In this document: in pieces, positions 1 to 8,790 of the stretch
Layout of the letters: each line of letters starts with the position of its first letter
Position numbering within the stretch: the stretch's first letter is position 1
Origin: Moorella glycerini
Lineage (GTDB): Bacteria; Bacillota; DSM-521; Neomoorellales; Neomoorellaceae
Length of the DNA stretch: 64,000 nt
Assembly (NCBI RefSeq): GCF_009735625.1
Contig: NZ_CP046244.1
Coordinates: forward strand, 2,046,001-2,110,000
Direction of reading: 5' to 3'
The notes under the pieces: generated by a model
Seen by the model: only the letters and a program-made list of their open reading frames with translations
What the model was told of the DNA's origin: nothing
Database searches by the model: none
Position numbers and translations under genes: made by a program

Positions 1-2
1 CA

Positions 3-833
3 GAGCAGGTACAGGCTCCCCCTAAAGAAAACTTGGTAGAGGGAGAAGAGGAAGAAAAGGAAAACTTCGAGCCTCCGGTTCGCTATATCCTTTGCCACAA
101 TCCTCTCAAAGCCCAAGAGGATTATGAATTTCGGGTCAAAGCGATAGAAGAAGCCAGGATAAAATTGCAAGAGCTGAAAGACAGGCTGGCCCGGGAAACC
201 CCGCGGCGGGGGCGCAAGCCTACCACAAAAGGAGTCATGCTTAAAGCAGCTGCTATCCTTAACAAGAAGGGCCTTGCTCCAATTTTTGATATTACTTATG
301 ACGGCAAGTCTTTCAACTTTGAAATTAATGAGCCGGCTCTGGCTAAAGAGGCTTTGCGGGACGGCAAATTTTTAATCCAGACTAATGCTGACCTGCCAGC
401 TGAGGAGGTAATTGCCGCCTATAAAAACCTGCTCCAGGTAGAAACCGCCTTTCGCCATATCAAGGACTTCATTCGCTTGAGGCCTATCTACCACTACAAC
501 GAAAGTCGGGTTAAGGGACACATCTTTATATGTGTGCTGGCTTATCTCTTTGAAAAATGGCTGGAGGTGATACATCGCCGATATATTGAAGATGAGATTT
601 TTAAGGCGAAACAAATCCCTGATCCTGAAAGTCAAGAAAGAGAGTTACGCCGCTGGAAGGTTGCCCATAAAAGCGGCCGCCGTATCCTGGAATTATTAGA
701 AGAGATAAAGGCTGTTGACCAGCAGTTTCTTGATAAGCGGATTTATAGTATCACCCAGCCCGGACAAAGCCAGAGTGAATTGTTAAAAATTTTGGGCCTT
801 CCACTTCCACCTAAAATTTTAACCTTCAGGTAG
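3..833 (+). CDS. IS1634-like (IS4 superfamily) transposase, 5' end outside window
   Basis: This is the C-terminal part of a DDE transposase. The frame is open back to the window edge, so the gene starts upstream; a TTG at 33 is only an internal candidate. The stretch around 'VETAFRHIKDFIRLRPIYHY', followed by 'VKGHIFICVLAYLFEKWLE', is typical of IS1634-type transposases, where the Glu of the DDE triad precedes a 'RPIYH..RVKGH' segment. The same arrangement is seen in the full-length transposase at 58.5-60.1 kb, but the two are clearly different elements. It lies next to the S-layer gene and probably marks one edge of the polysaccharide locus. Activity cannot be judged because the N-terminus is missing. 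Confidence 0.8.
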   Translation, partial: EQVQAPPKENLVEGEEEEKENFEPPVRYILCHNPLKAQEDYEFRVKAIEEARIKLQELKDRLARETPRRGRKPTTKGVMLKAAAILNKKGLAPIFDITYDGKSFNFEINEPALAKEALRDGKFLIQTNADLPAEEVIAAYKNLLQVETAFRHIKDFIRLRPIYHYNESRVKGHIFICVLAYLFEKWLEVIHRRYIEDEIFKAKQIPDPESQERELRRWKVAHKSGRRILELLEEIKAVDQQFLDKRIYSITQPGQSQSELLKILGLPLPPKILTFR

Positions 834-881
834 CCACTAAGAGCCCCAGAAAGGGGTTGTAGTGACAATTGTCCCTATGGA

Positions 882-917
882 CCCCTTGATTTTTAAGGGG
901 CGGTGTCAAAGTTGGGT
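882..917 (+). other. Hairpin and probable IS right end
   Basis: Downstream of the transposase there is a 6-bp hairpin (CCCCTT at 882-887, AAGGGG at 895-900) with no T-run. It is followed by GGTGTCAAAGTTGGG, which resembles terminal inverted repeats of IS1634-like elements. The matching left end is outside the window, so the boundary is inferred. Confidence 0.3.
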
Positions 918-925
918 TTTAATAC

Positions 926-954
926 TTGTTCACTTCTCCCTCATGTGGTAGAAT
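926..954 (+). promoter_or_regulatory. Candidate sigma-A promoter for the SLH protein gene
   Basis: TTGTTC (926-931) and TAGAAT (949-954) are separated by 17 bp and lie about 50 bp before the ATG of the S-layer protein. The -10 box matches the consensus at 5 of 6 positions. Confidence 0.45.
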
Positions 955-1003
955 TAACCTGTGGGCGTTTTTTTATCCTGCCCGGGGAAGGGGGTGAGAA
1001 AGG

Positions 1004-2683
1004 ATGTTTAAGCTCTGGCGTAACAGGTATGTGGCCGGTAACACCTGCTTCATCCTGTTCCTGGTGTTCCTCTTCTCACTTACCTTCGCAGCATTTCCCA
1101 ACGCAGCCAGTGCGGCTATAAACAGTATTGACTTTACTGGGACAGCTCCCCAAGGTGCTATTACGATCCAGTTAAACCCAACAACTACGACCGACTTTAA
1201 TAATGTTGTAACTACGTTGTTGAATTACCTTAATAATAATAGCACTACGGTTACCAGCGGCGTATATACTTCTGTTTATAGAGTATATGACGCTGTTTAT
1301 GGTGCTGTTTATAGTTATACTGTTTACTTGGTATACAATGCCGCCAATACTGACCATCTCAATACGATAACCTTACCTTCTGTTGTTTATAAGTATTGGG
1401 ATGGCAAGCAATGGGTTCCAAATGCTTATGTGGAGGTGCCTGTACCTGTCCCGAAGACCACCAGTGGCGGTGGTGGCGGTGGCGGCGGCGGAGCCCCGGC
1501 TCCAGCTCCTACAACCACGCCCACTGACTACGGCCAGGTCCAGGTGAACACCAGTACGGGTACCATTACGGTAACCATTGACGCCGCCAAAGTGGCGAGC
1601 CTGCTCAACCAGGCAGCGCCAACCGTTGTCCTACCGGTCGAGGTGCCGGCCGGTACCACTGTGAAGCAGGTAGAAGTTCCAATCCCGGCCCAGACCCTGC
1701 AGCAGGCAGCCGAGAAAGGAAAAGCCATTGAGCTGGCCCTGCCCGGCATGCAAGTGGTCTTGCCGCCCGGGGTAATCCCGAGCGGGCAACTTACCGGGGG
1801 CAATGTCACCTTCAAGGCCGAGATGCTGGCCGGAGAAGCCGCCAAACCGTATACCAGCAACCTGGCGAGCGGGATGACGGCGGCCAGCAGTGTAGTGGAA
1901 CTGAACCTCAGCACTGCTGGTGGCAGTGCCAGCCTAGCCAGGCCGGTAACCCTCGCCCTGAGCTACCAGACCACCGCCGACCCCAACCTGCTTGGTATCT
2001 ACCGTTATAATGAGGCAGGCAAGCAGTGGGAGTATGTTGGCGGCCGCGTGGATAAGGCAGCACAGCGAGTACAGGTCCAGCTGAGCCACTTCAGCAAGTA
2101 CGCCGTCCTGGCCTATGAGAAGAACTTTACCGATACCACCGGTCACTGGGCGCAAGCCGACATCAAGCTGATGGCGGCCCGCCATATCGCCGCGGGCAAG
2201 ACGGATACCCTCTTTGCCCCGGACGATAACGTGACGCGAGCGGAATTCGCCGCTTTGCTGCTCCGCTCCTTGGGCATCGCCGAGGTACAGCCGGCGGCGG
2301 CCCGCTTTAAAGACGTTCAGCCGGGTGCCTGGTACTATGGCGCCGTAGAGGCGGCCAGCCGGGCCGGCCTGGTCGGCGGCTATGAAGACGGCACCTTCCG
2401 GCCGGATGCCCTGATCACCCGCGAGGAAATGGCGGCCATGATTACCCGCGCCCTGGCCTATGCCGGTAAACCGGTAACCGTGGACGATGCTGCAGCGCTG
2501 CTGGCGCGCTTCACTGATGCGGCGGCGGTCAGCGGCTGGGCGCAGCAGGCTGTGGCGGCGGCTGTCAAGTCCGGCATCGTGGCCGGCCGCACGGCGAATA
2601 CCATCGTCCCGCAGGCCAGCGCCACCCGGGCGGAAGCCATCGTCATGCTGAAGCGCCTCCTGGTGAACACCGGTGCTATTTGA
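1004..2683 (+). CDS. Secreted S-layer homology (SLH) domain protein
   Basis: A secreted cell-surface protein of 559 aa. The N-terminus (MFKLWRNR, then a hydrophobic stretch ending ANAASA-like at about residue 37) is a signal peptide. Residues about 40-150 are Thr/Tyr/Asn-rich and AT-richer than the rest. A Gly9/Pro-Ala linker follows at about 151-175, then a beta-rich region with 'VELNLSTAG' and 'LSHFSKYAVLAY'. Three SLH repeats, starting near residues 374, 435 and 502 (FTDTTGHW, FKDVQPGAW, FTDAAAVSGW), would bind pyruvylated secondary cell-wall polymer. The start is supported by AAGGGGGTGAG upstream of ATG 1004. It heads the polysaccharide locus and may itself be glycosylated or anchor the glycan layer. 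The low-GC N-terminal part looks like a swapped domain. Confidence 0.85.
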   Translation: MFKLWRNRYVAGNTCFILFLVFLFSLTFAAFPNAASAAINSIDFTGTAPQGAITIQLNPTTTTDFNNVVTTLLNYLNNNSTTVTSGVYTSVYRVYDAVYGAVYSYTVYLVYNAANTDHLNTITLPSVVYKYWDGKQWVPNAYVEVPVPVPKTTSGGGGGGGGGAPAPAPTTTPTDYGQVQVNTSTGTITVTIDAAKVASLLNQAAPTVVLPVEVPAGTTVKQVEVPIPAQTLQQAAEKGKAIELALPGMQVVLPPGVIPSGQLTGGNVTFKAEMLAGEAAKPYTSNLASGMTAASSVVELNLSTAGGSASLARPVTLALSYQTTADPNLLGIYRYNEAGKQWEYVGGRVDKAAQRVQVQLSHFSKYAVLAYEKNFTDTTGHWAQADIKLMAARHIAAGKTDTLFAPDDNVTRAEFAALLLRSLGIAEVQPAAARFKDVQPGAWYYGAVEAASRAGLVGGYEDGTFRPDALITREEMAAMITRALAYAGKPVTVDDAAALLARFTDAAAVSGWAQQAVAAAVKSGIVAGRTANTIVPQASATRAEAIVMLKRLLVNTGAI

Positions 2684-2698
2684 AAAGAGCTACTACCA

Positions 2699-2737
2699 AT
2701 TTGGGACTCCGCGCGGGCGGGGTCCCAAATTTTTTTG
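2699..2737 (+). terminator. Rho-independent terminator after the SLH gene
   Basis: A strong GC-rich stem is formed by ATTTGGGACTCC and GGGGTCCCAAAT around a GCGCGGGC loop, followed by a T7 run. It separates the S-layer gene from the polymerase/kinase operon. Confidence 0.85.
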
Positions 2738-2812
2738 GGCCAGGATAATGTTGGCAGGAAATAAGCAGCATATGGCGAATAATGTTATTTATGGGAGGAA
2801 ATTTATCAATTC

Positions 2813-5296
2813 ATGCCGGGTATTGTAACTAAAACAGCTAAAACCGCAAAACGGGTAGAAAGCCGCCCTTTGCTCTACTTAAACCTGCGGGTTTTTATCT
2901 GGCCGGGCCTGGCCTTGATCCTGATGATCTCGCCGCTCCTGCGCGGTCTTTTCTTCCGCCCGGAGCGTTTGCTGATGGAAATGGTGGTAGCGGTAGTATT
3001 TGCCCTGTGGGTGGCCGACAGGGTGATTACCCGCAGCCGGGCTCTAAATTGGGAAGCAATGGACACGGCGGCCCTGGTATTCCTGGTGACATATATTCTC
3101 TCTTTATCCGGCGCCGTGAGCCGGCCCGATGCTGTAGGCGGCCTCCTGGAAGTATTGATGTATTTCCTGCTCTACCTCATGCTCTCCCGCCTGGCTGCCG
3201 GGCGCTGCCTTACCCGTGCCCTGGCCTTCATTTACTGGGCCGGTGTCGCCGTCGCCGCCGTCAGCCTGGGCGCCGCTACCGGATATATCCATTTTCCCGG
3301 GGCCGTCGTCAACAATGCCCTGTATTCTACTTTCCAGTATAAAAATACCGGCGCGGCCTACCTGCTGGCCACGGGCGTTATCGGCCTTATTCTCCAGGGC
3401 AGGCGCTGGCGTTTGGCCGACCTGGTTATTTATGGTCTAGGTTATTACCTGGGCGCGGTGGTCATCCTGGGCAGCCAGTCGCGGGGCGGGTGGGTTCTCT
3501 TCCCCCTGATCCACCTGGCACTGCTCCTTCTCCTACCCCGGGCCTACCGCAACCGCTGCCTTTACGCCTTGATGGTGAACCTGGGGGCGGCCCTGGTCAT
3601 CAGCCGCCGCTTCTTACCGGCCGTCCTGGCCGGGCAGCAGGTCTACGCCATGAAGCTGCTCCTGGCCGGTGTCCTGGCCGTAATTGTCGTCCATGCAATT
3701 GTTTACAGCGCGTCAAATTACCTGGCCGGGCGGGCCGAAGCAAGGGTGCGCCGCTTCCTGGCCCTGGGTGCCATGATCTACCTTGGCCTGGCTGTAGCCG
3801 CTTATACATATTACGCTGCCCAGGCCTTCCCGCAGGCGGCCCAGGGTTTTGTCCCCGGGCAGGTGGCGGCGCGGGCCGGTACCATCAGCGGTTATGAACC
3901 CAGCTTCCAGCAGCGATTACAGTATTACCGCGACGCTTTAAAAATCATCAAAGACCATCCCCTGACAGGTACGGGCGGCGGTGGCTGGAACGCCCTTTAC
4001 CACCGCTACCAGCCCTACCAGTACTTTACTACCGAAGTACATAACCATTTTCTCCAGGTCGGCGTGGAAGCGGGCCTCCCGGGCCTGGGCGCCTTCCTGG
4101 CCCTGTTTGTGACCATGTTTGGCCGCCTTTATCGCCTCTACCGGGAGCGGGATGAGGACGCCGGGGAAGAGGCCGGCGACCCCTGGCCCGCTACCTGGGG
4201 CGCCGGTACGGCGGCCCTGGCCCTGGCCGCCCACGGCTTTTTTGACTTCGACCTCTCCCTGCCGGCGGTAGCCCTGACCCTGTGGGCTACCCTGGCCCTG
4301 GTGCGGGCGTCCACCCCGGCTGCCGGGGCAGGGGTTAACGGATGGGAAGGGGGCCGCGGGACAGAGCCGCCCGGGGAGCGGGGTCCTGGCTGGAAGGAAA
4401 GACACGGCTCCTGGCGGCGGCATCCGGGAGAGTACCTGTCGACCCTGAACAGGCGCTTGGATAAATTGCTGGCGCGGCCGGTAGTTTCTTCCCTGGCCGG
4501 TATAATCATAGCAGCAGCCCTCTTTATACCGGCAAATGCCTTTTACCGCGCCGGGGTTACCGGCGCTGACGCCGCCCGCGCCATGCAGGCCGGCGATCTC
4601 GACCGGGCCAGAGTCCTCTACGAGCAGGCCCACAGGCTGGATCCTTTCCTGGCCTCTTATCTGGCCGACCTGGCCCAGGTAAATACAGCCCTGGGGCTCA
4701 GCCGCAATGACGAGGCGCTGCAGGCCGCGGCGCGCAGCCAGGCTGCTTTAGCGGCCCGCCGCGAGCCTTATAACCCCCGCATTCGCGCCACCCTGGCCCA
4801 GGTTTACTTTCTCCAGGGTTATATAAATGAGGCCGTGGCGGAGGCGGAAGCCGTTATCGCGGCTAATCCCTGGGATATCGGGGCTTACGAAGGCCTGGGG
4901 CAAATGTACCTGGGAGCGGCCGGCTACCTGGAACGCTTTGGCTTGCAAAAAGAAGCCCTGCCGTACCTGGCAAAGGCGCGGGAACTACCGGCCAGGGTTG
5001 CTGCCAGGGAGCAAAAAATCGTATCCGGCCCTTACCCGTGGCAAGGCCCCAGATTCACTGTGACCCCGGCCTTGCATTTTATCAGTGGGCAAGCGTTATA
5101 CCTCCTGGGCGATTGGGAGGGGGCGGTAACAGCCCTCCGGTCAGCCTGGCAGGATGGGGGCTTGAGGGAAAAGGCGGCGCCCTGGCTGGCGGCCGCCCTG
5201 GCCAGGAGCGGCGCCCCCAACCAGGCAGAAAAAATTATGCAAGATTACCCTGCCGCCAGGGAGGAATACCAGAAGCTGCAGGAAAGGAAGGGATAG
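2813..5296 (+). CDS. O-antigen ligase/Wzy-like polymerase with C-terminal TPR domain
   Basis: An 827-aa membrane protein that probably polymerises or ligates lipid-linked surface polysaccharide outside the membrane. Many hydrophobic helices occupy residues about 20-500. A Wzy_C-type periplasmic loop lies at about residues 350-420 (GTGGGGWNALYHRYQPY, then 'TEVHNHFLQVGVEAGLPGL'). A further TM segment near 555-575 is followed by tetratricopeptide repeats to the end ('ARVLYEQAHRLDPF', 'LAQVYFLQGYINEAVAEA'). GGGAGGA lies 12 nt before ATG 2813. It is followed by the Wzz-like, CpsD and CpsB genes, the usual chain-length control set. The TPR tail may bind partner proteins; that is inference. Confidence 0.8.
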   Translation: MPGIVTKTAKTAKRVESRPLLYLNLRVFIWPGLALILMISPLLRGLFFRPERLLMEMVVAVVFALWVADRVITRSRALNWEAMDTAALVFLVTYILSLSGAVSRPDAVGGLLEVLMYFLLYLMLSRLAAGRCLTRALAFIYWAGVAVAAVSLGAATGYIHFPGAVVNNALYSTFQYKNTGAAYLLATGVIGLILQGRRWRLADLVIYGLGYYLGAVVILGSQSRGGWVLFPLIHLALLLLLPRAYRNRCLYALMVNLGAALVISRRFLPAVLAGQQVYAMKLLLAGVLAVIVVHAIVYSASNYLAGRAEARVRRFLALGAMIYLGLAVAAYTYYAAQAFPQAAQGFVPGQVAARAGTISGYEPSFQQRLQYYRDALKIIKDHPLTGTGGGGWNALYHRYQPYQYFTTEVHNHFLQVGVEAGLPGLGAFLALFVTMFGRLYRLYRERDEDAGEEAGDPWPATWGAGTAALALAAHGFFDFDLSLPAVALTLWATLALVRASTPAAGAGVNGWEGGRGTEPPGERGPGWKERHGSWRRHPGEYLSTLNRRLDKLLARPVVSSLAGIIIAAALFIPANAFYRAGVTGADAARAMQAGDLDRARVLYEQAHRLDPFLASYLADLAQVNTALGLSRNDEALQAAARSQAALAARREPYNPRIRATLAQVYFLQGYINEAVAEAEAVIAANPWDIGAYEGLGQMYLGAAGYLERFGLQKEALPYLAKARELPARVAAREQKIVSGPYPWQGPRFTVTPALHFISGQALYLLGDWEGAVTALRSAWQDGGLREKAAPWLAAALARSGAPNQAEKIMQDYPAAREEYQKLQERKG

Positions 5297-5300
5297 CCCC

Positions 5301-6649
5301 ATGGCGAAAATTCCGGCACCGGCCGGGGAAGACATGCTTGCCGAAATCGACCTGCGCCAGTACCTGAAAGTTTTGCATAAATGGGGTCCTTGATTACCGG
5401 CTTGACCATCGTGGCGATATTGACCAGCGCTGTGTTGAGCTACTTTGTCATCCCGCCCCTATACGAGACTAAAGCCGTCCTCATGGTAACCCAGCAGCGG
5501 GATGAAAAAGCCCCGGCCGGGAACCGCGAGCAGGATATCCAGGACGTCATCAACACGGTATCCCGCCTGCCGCTGATGACCGTGAATACTTACGTGGCCC
5601 AGCTTACCACGCCGGCCCTGCTGCAGCGGGTGATCAACAAGCTGGGGCTGGACCCCCAGTCTTACACGCCTGCCGGCCTGGCCAACTTGATCACCGTCAA
5701 AGCCATTAAAGACACCAATCTAATCGAGATCTACGTCCGCAACACCGACCCGCAGTTGGCGGCGCGCATTGCCAATACCCTGCGCGATGAATTCCTGCAG
5801 TTCATTACCGAGAACAACCAGCAGCAGATGGCCAAAGCGGTGGAATTCCTGCAGCAGCAGAAGCAAAAGGTCGACGCCGATCTGGCCAAAGCCGCCGCGG
5901 CATTAAAGGAATTCAACGCCAAACCCAACGGCGTCGAGCTCCTGGAGAAACAAAACGCTAAACGCATGGAAGACCTGGCCCTGTACCAGTCGCAGCTCCA
6001 GCTGGCCGGGGTGGAGACAGAGCAGTTACGCGCCGCCAAAGCCAGCCTGGAAGCGCGCCTGGCCCAGACGCCGCCCAAAGTGACGGTCAAGCAGCCCCTT
6101 CTGACCGCCGGTAAAGAAGAAGTGGCAGCCGGGCCGGTGGGGGAAGTTGAAACGGTCAACCCCGTTTACACCCGGCTCCAGGAGGATATTGCCGCCAAAG
6201 ATGCCGCCCTGGCTGACAAAGAGGCCCAGATCAGCGGCCTCAAGCAGGTTATCGCCCAACTGCAAAAAGACCTGGAAGGCCTGCAGGCCGACCTCACGGC
6301 CAAGAAGACCGAGCAGGACCGCCTGCAGCGCCAGGTGAAGCAGCTGGAAGAAGCCAGCAGCCTGCTCGCCCAGAAGATTACCGAGACCAGCATTGCCAGC
6401 TCCATCAATTTAGGCGGCACGGCCCTGGTCCCGGTAGGGGCCGCCATGGTCCCTACCGCACCGGTAAAACCCAACAAGCGCCTGAATATGGCCGTGGCCG
6501 GTGTCCTGGGACTAATGATTGCCGTTTTCCTGGCCTTCCTGCTGGAGTACCTGGACAATACGGTCAAAGACCCGGAGCAGCTGGAAAGCCTGCTGGGGCT
6601 GCCCGTCCTGGGCACCGTGCCCCAGATGACCCGCAAGCGCCGCCGTTAA
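5301..6649 (+). pseudogene. Wzz/CapA-type chain-length co-polymerase, frameshifted near the N-terminus
   Basis: This is the polysaccharide co-polymerase (Wzz domain) that sets chain length and activates the CpsD kinase. ATG 5301 opens a short frame (MAKIPAPAGEDMLAEIDLRQ, then YLKVLHKW) with the classic Wzz N-terminus, but it stops at 5391. The rest continues in another frame from 5381 (422 aa: first TM 'LITGLTIVAILTSAVLSYFV', a long coiled coil at about 140-330, second TM near 370-390, 'LLGLPVLGTVPQM' end). One extra G in the G4 run at 5383-5386 would join the two frames as HKWGSLITG. So either the gene is mutated, the frame is bypassed by slippage, or the sequence has an error. A product starting at 5381 would lack only the short cytoplasmic tail. 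Confidence 0.75.
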
Positions 6650-6664
6650 AGAGGAAGGGAAATT

Positions 6665-7375
6665 ATGGCTAAAATCTCCAAACCCATGCTGGTAGCCGGC
6701 AAGCATCCCAAATCGCCCATGGCTGAAGCTTACCGCACCTTGCGGACCAATCTTTCTTTTGCAGCCGTCGACCAGCCCGTCCGCACCCTGCTGGTCACCA
6801 GCGCCGGCCCCGGTGAAGGCAAATCCACAACCATATCCAACCTGGCGGTAGTCCTGGCCCAGGGGGGCAGCCAGGTACTGCTGGTGGACTGCGACCTGCG
6901 CCGGCCGTCCCAGCATAAAGCCTTTGAGCTGGACAACAGCCGCGGCCTGACCAACGCCCTGGTCGAGGAGATAAATCCTGAGGAATTAATCCAGGCCACT
7001 TCCGTCGAAGGCCTGGGCGTGCTGACGACCGGCCCGCTGCCGCCCAACCCGGCCGAACTCCTGGGTTCGGAAAGGATGAAGGGCCTGCTGTCCGGGCTGG
7101 CGGCCGGCTTTGATTACGTCCTCCTCGACACCCCGCCGGCCCTGGCCGTTACCGACGCCGCCGTCCTGGCGCAGCAGGTGGATGGAGCCCTGCTAGTCGC
7201 CCGGGCCGGGGTTACCCGGACCGACATGCTCCTGGAAGCCAGGGAACTCCTGGCCCGGACCGGTGTGCGGCTGCTGGGAGCCATCTTAAACGGCATCCAG
7301 CCCAACGGCAACAGCTACTACTATTACTACTATTATTATTCCGACAGCGCCGGGCAGGATGAGACCCTTGATTGA
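6665..7375 (+). CDS. CpsD/CapB-family bacterial tyrosine kinase
   Basis: A cytoplasmic BY-kinase of 236 aa that phosphorylates itself on a C-terminal tyrosine cluster and, with the Wzz-like adaptor, controls polysaccharide polymerisation and export. Visible are the Walker A motif GPGEGKST (about residues 47-54), Walker A' 'VLLVDCDLRRPS', Walker B 'VLLDTPPAL', and a tail with eight consecutive tyrosines before SDSAGQ. The start ATG 6665 follows GAGGAAGGG. It lies 15 nt after the co-polymerase gene and overlaps the cognate phosphatase gene by 17 nt, so the three are translationally linked. In Firmicutes the adaptor and kinase are separate proteins, as here. Confidence 0.9.
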   Translation: MAKISKPMLVAGKHPKSPMAEAYRTLRTNLSFAAVDQPVRTLLVTSAGPGEGKSTTISNLAVVLAQGGSQVLLVDCDLRRPSQHKAFELDNSRGLTNALVEEINPEELIQATSVEGLGVLTTGPLPPNPAELLGSERMKGLLSGLAAGFDYVLLDTPPALAVTDAAVLAQQVDGALLVARAGVTRTDMLLEARELLARTGVRLLGAILNGIQPNGNSYYYYYYYYSDSAGQDETLD

Positions 7376-8159
7376 CAGCCACTGCCATCTCCTGCCGGGC
7401 CTGGACGACGGCGCCGCCACCTGGGAGGAAGCACTGGCCCTGGCCGCAGCAGCTTACCGGGAGGGTACCAGGGCCCTGGTGGTGACGCCCCATTACCTGC
7501 CCGGGGCTTTTACACCCGAACCGTCCCGCATCCGGGAACTGGCTGCCGAATTCCGCAGCCGCCTGGCAGCGGATAGTATAGGGATAGATGTTTACCCTGG
7601 CTGTGAAGCCTACCTGGTGCCGGAGCTGCCGCAACTGGCCCGCCAGAGCAAGGTTATTACCTGGGGCGACAGCGGCCGCTATTTGCTGGTGGAGCTGCCC
7701 CTGCAGGAGCTGCCGCCCTGGGCGGATCAAGTCCTTTTTGAGCTGCGCCTGGCCGGCCTCACGCCCATCATCGCCCACCCGGAGCGCTGCGCTGGCGTCC
7801 AGCGCCGCCCGGAATGGGTGGCAGAGGCGGTTAACCGCGGTATGCTGGTCCAGGTCAATGGGCCCAGCCTCACCGGCAGGTACGGCGGCAGTGCCCGGAA
7901 AACAGCCGGGAAGCTGCTGGCCGGGGGGCTGGTCCACCTGCTGGGTTCCGACGCCCACTCCCACCGCCGCCCGGCCGGCCTGGAGGAGGCGGCCCGGGTG
8001 GTTGAGCGCCGCGCCAGCCGGGAAGCGGCCGCGGCGATATTGACCGGCAACCCGCTGGCTCTCCTCAAGGGGACGGCCCTGCCCGAAGCAGCCGCAGCCC
8101 GCGAGTTGCCCCGGCGCCGCTGGCAGTGGCCCTGGAGTAGCAGAAAAAGCCAGAGATGA
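7359..8159 (+). CDS. CpsB/CapC-type PHP tyrosine phosphatase
   Basis: A manganese-dependent PHP-fold phosphatase that dephosphorylates the tyrosine tail of CpsD. The metal-binding motifs are clear: DSHCHLLPGLDDG near residue 6, 'VVTPHY' near 44, 'IAHPERC' near 137 and 'LGSDAHSH' near 198. The length of 266 aa is normal for the family. The start codon overlaps the end of the kinase gene. A small hairpin (TCACCC/GGGTGA, 8165-8180) follows but has no downstream T-run on this strand. Confidence 0.9.
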   Translation: MRPLIDSHCHLLPGLDDGAATWEEALALAAAAYREGTRALVVTPHYLPGAFTPEPSRIRELAAEFRSRLAADSIGIDVYPGCEAYLVPELPQLARQSKVITWGDSGRYLLVELPLQELPPWADQVLFELRLAGLTPIIAHPERCAGVQRRPEWVAEAVNRGMLVQVNGPSLTGRYGGSARKTAGKLLAGGLVHLLGSDAHSHRRPAGLEEAARVVERRASREAAAAILTGNPLALLKGTALPEAAAARELPRRRWQWPWSSRKSQR

Positions 8160-8204
8160 AAAAATCACCCTTAGGGGTGAAGGAAAATGGCGTTACGTAG
8201 AGTA

Positions 8205-8329
8205 TAACTAATATATGGTAGGAGGCGAGGAAGCTCCCCGTGTACCTGGTCACTTGCGGGGAGCGGAGCCAGTAGTGAACCCGGCCTACTGCCAGGCTTC
8301 ATCTTGTTCCAAACAAGGGGGCAGGCACA
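8205..8329 (+). ncRNA. Unassigned structured RNA leader
   Basis: The gap between the phosphatase gene and the small ORF at 8330 contains two strong hairpins: GCTCCCCG (8233-8240) with CGGGGAGC (8257-8264), and CAGTAG (8270-8275) with CTACTG (8286-8291). GGAGCC near 8265 can alternatively pair with GGCTTC near 8295. A TATAAC/TATATG stretch lies just upstream. I could not match it to a known riboswitch consensus. Its place inside a polysaccharide locus recalls EPS-associated antitermination RNAs, but no shared sequence was recognised. Confidence 0.35.
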
Positions 8330-8530
8330 ATGGCCGGGGAAGAGATCCGGGCTTTATGTAACGAACTCCGCCGCCTGGGTTATTATGAATTCCAGATCAA
8401 AGAAATCATTGCCGGCATTGCCGGCAACAAAAAGATTAACCAGTTGTCTTTGGAAGACCAGGAGAAAATTAAAGCCCGCCTGGTCGAACAGATCAACTTT
8501 GCCCGCAAATGCATGCAGGTACGACGATAA
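8330..8530 (+). CDS. Small hypothetical protein, 66 aa
   Basis: A short charged helical protein (MAGEEIRALCNELRRLGYYE, then a Leu/Lys-rich helix ending FARKCMQVRR). A GGGGGCAGG ribosome site lies 5-10 nt before ATG 8330. No family was recognised. The predicted all-helical composition, with 'LRRLGYYEFQIKEI', would suit a small regulator or an antitoxin-like partner. It is the last high-GC gene before the fragmented rmlA/MarR region and may be read from the structured leader. Confidence 0.5.
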   Translation: MAGEEIRALCNELRRLGYYEFQIKEIIAGIAGNKKINQLSLEDQEKIKARLVEQINFARKCMQVRR

Positions 8531-8628
8531 GCAGAAAAATTTTCCATCGTGTCGAATAGCAACGAATGATGAAAAAAGAAGGAAAATCCCTGGGAAACAT
8601 AAAAGACTCTCAAACTGGCAGTGACTTG

Positions 8629-8688
8629 ATGGCTAACCTCTCCGGCAGCAAGGGCACCCGCATGCGCCCACTGACTAACAAGAGGTGA
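8629..8688 (+). pseudogene. rmlA 5' fragment (20 codons)
   Basis: Translates as MANLSGSKGTRMRPLTNKR and stops. This matches the first residues of RmlA ([19 protein letters not shown]) encoded at 20185 and 11158, including at the nucleotide level (AAGGGCACCCGC.TGCGCCC). It is a remnant of a third rmlA copy. The surrounding 8531-8790 stretch holds no other recognisable gene. Confidence 0.65.
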
Positions 8689-8790
8689 TAAATTTTTTGC
8701 TCCTTTCGTTAACTCATTGGTCGGATTCAAATATAGAGTGCAGGTGGCAAAGATGGTATAATGACTTAAAAGGGGTTGATATTAATGCGC

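Noticed and set aside
3938-4633. Long open frame on the - strand across the polymerase gene
   Set aside because: Product is low-complexity Gly/Arg/Pro-rich; it is the mirror of a GC-rich coding gene and has no ribosome site.
7212-8168. 318-codon open frame on the - strand opposite kinase and phosphatase genes
   Set aside because: Lies wholly opposite two certain genes with strong motifs; composition is that of a complementary-strand artefact.
8165-8180. Hairpin TCACCC-TTAG-GGGTGA considered as terminator of the kinase/phosphatase operon
   Set aside because: No T-run follows on the + strand; the only T-rich side is on the - strand, where no gene ends.
8205-8329. Leader RNA considered as c-di-GMP, ZTP, THF or molybdenum-cofactor riboswitch
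   Set aside because: A few shared words (for example GGGGAGCGG) but the conserved core sequences and pairing order of these classes are not present.
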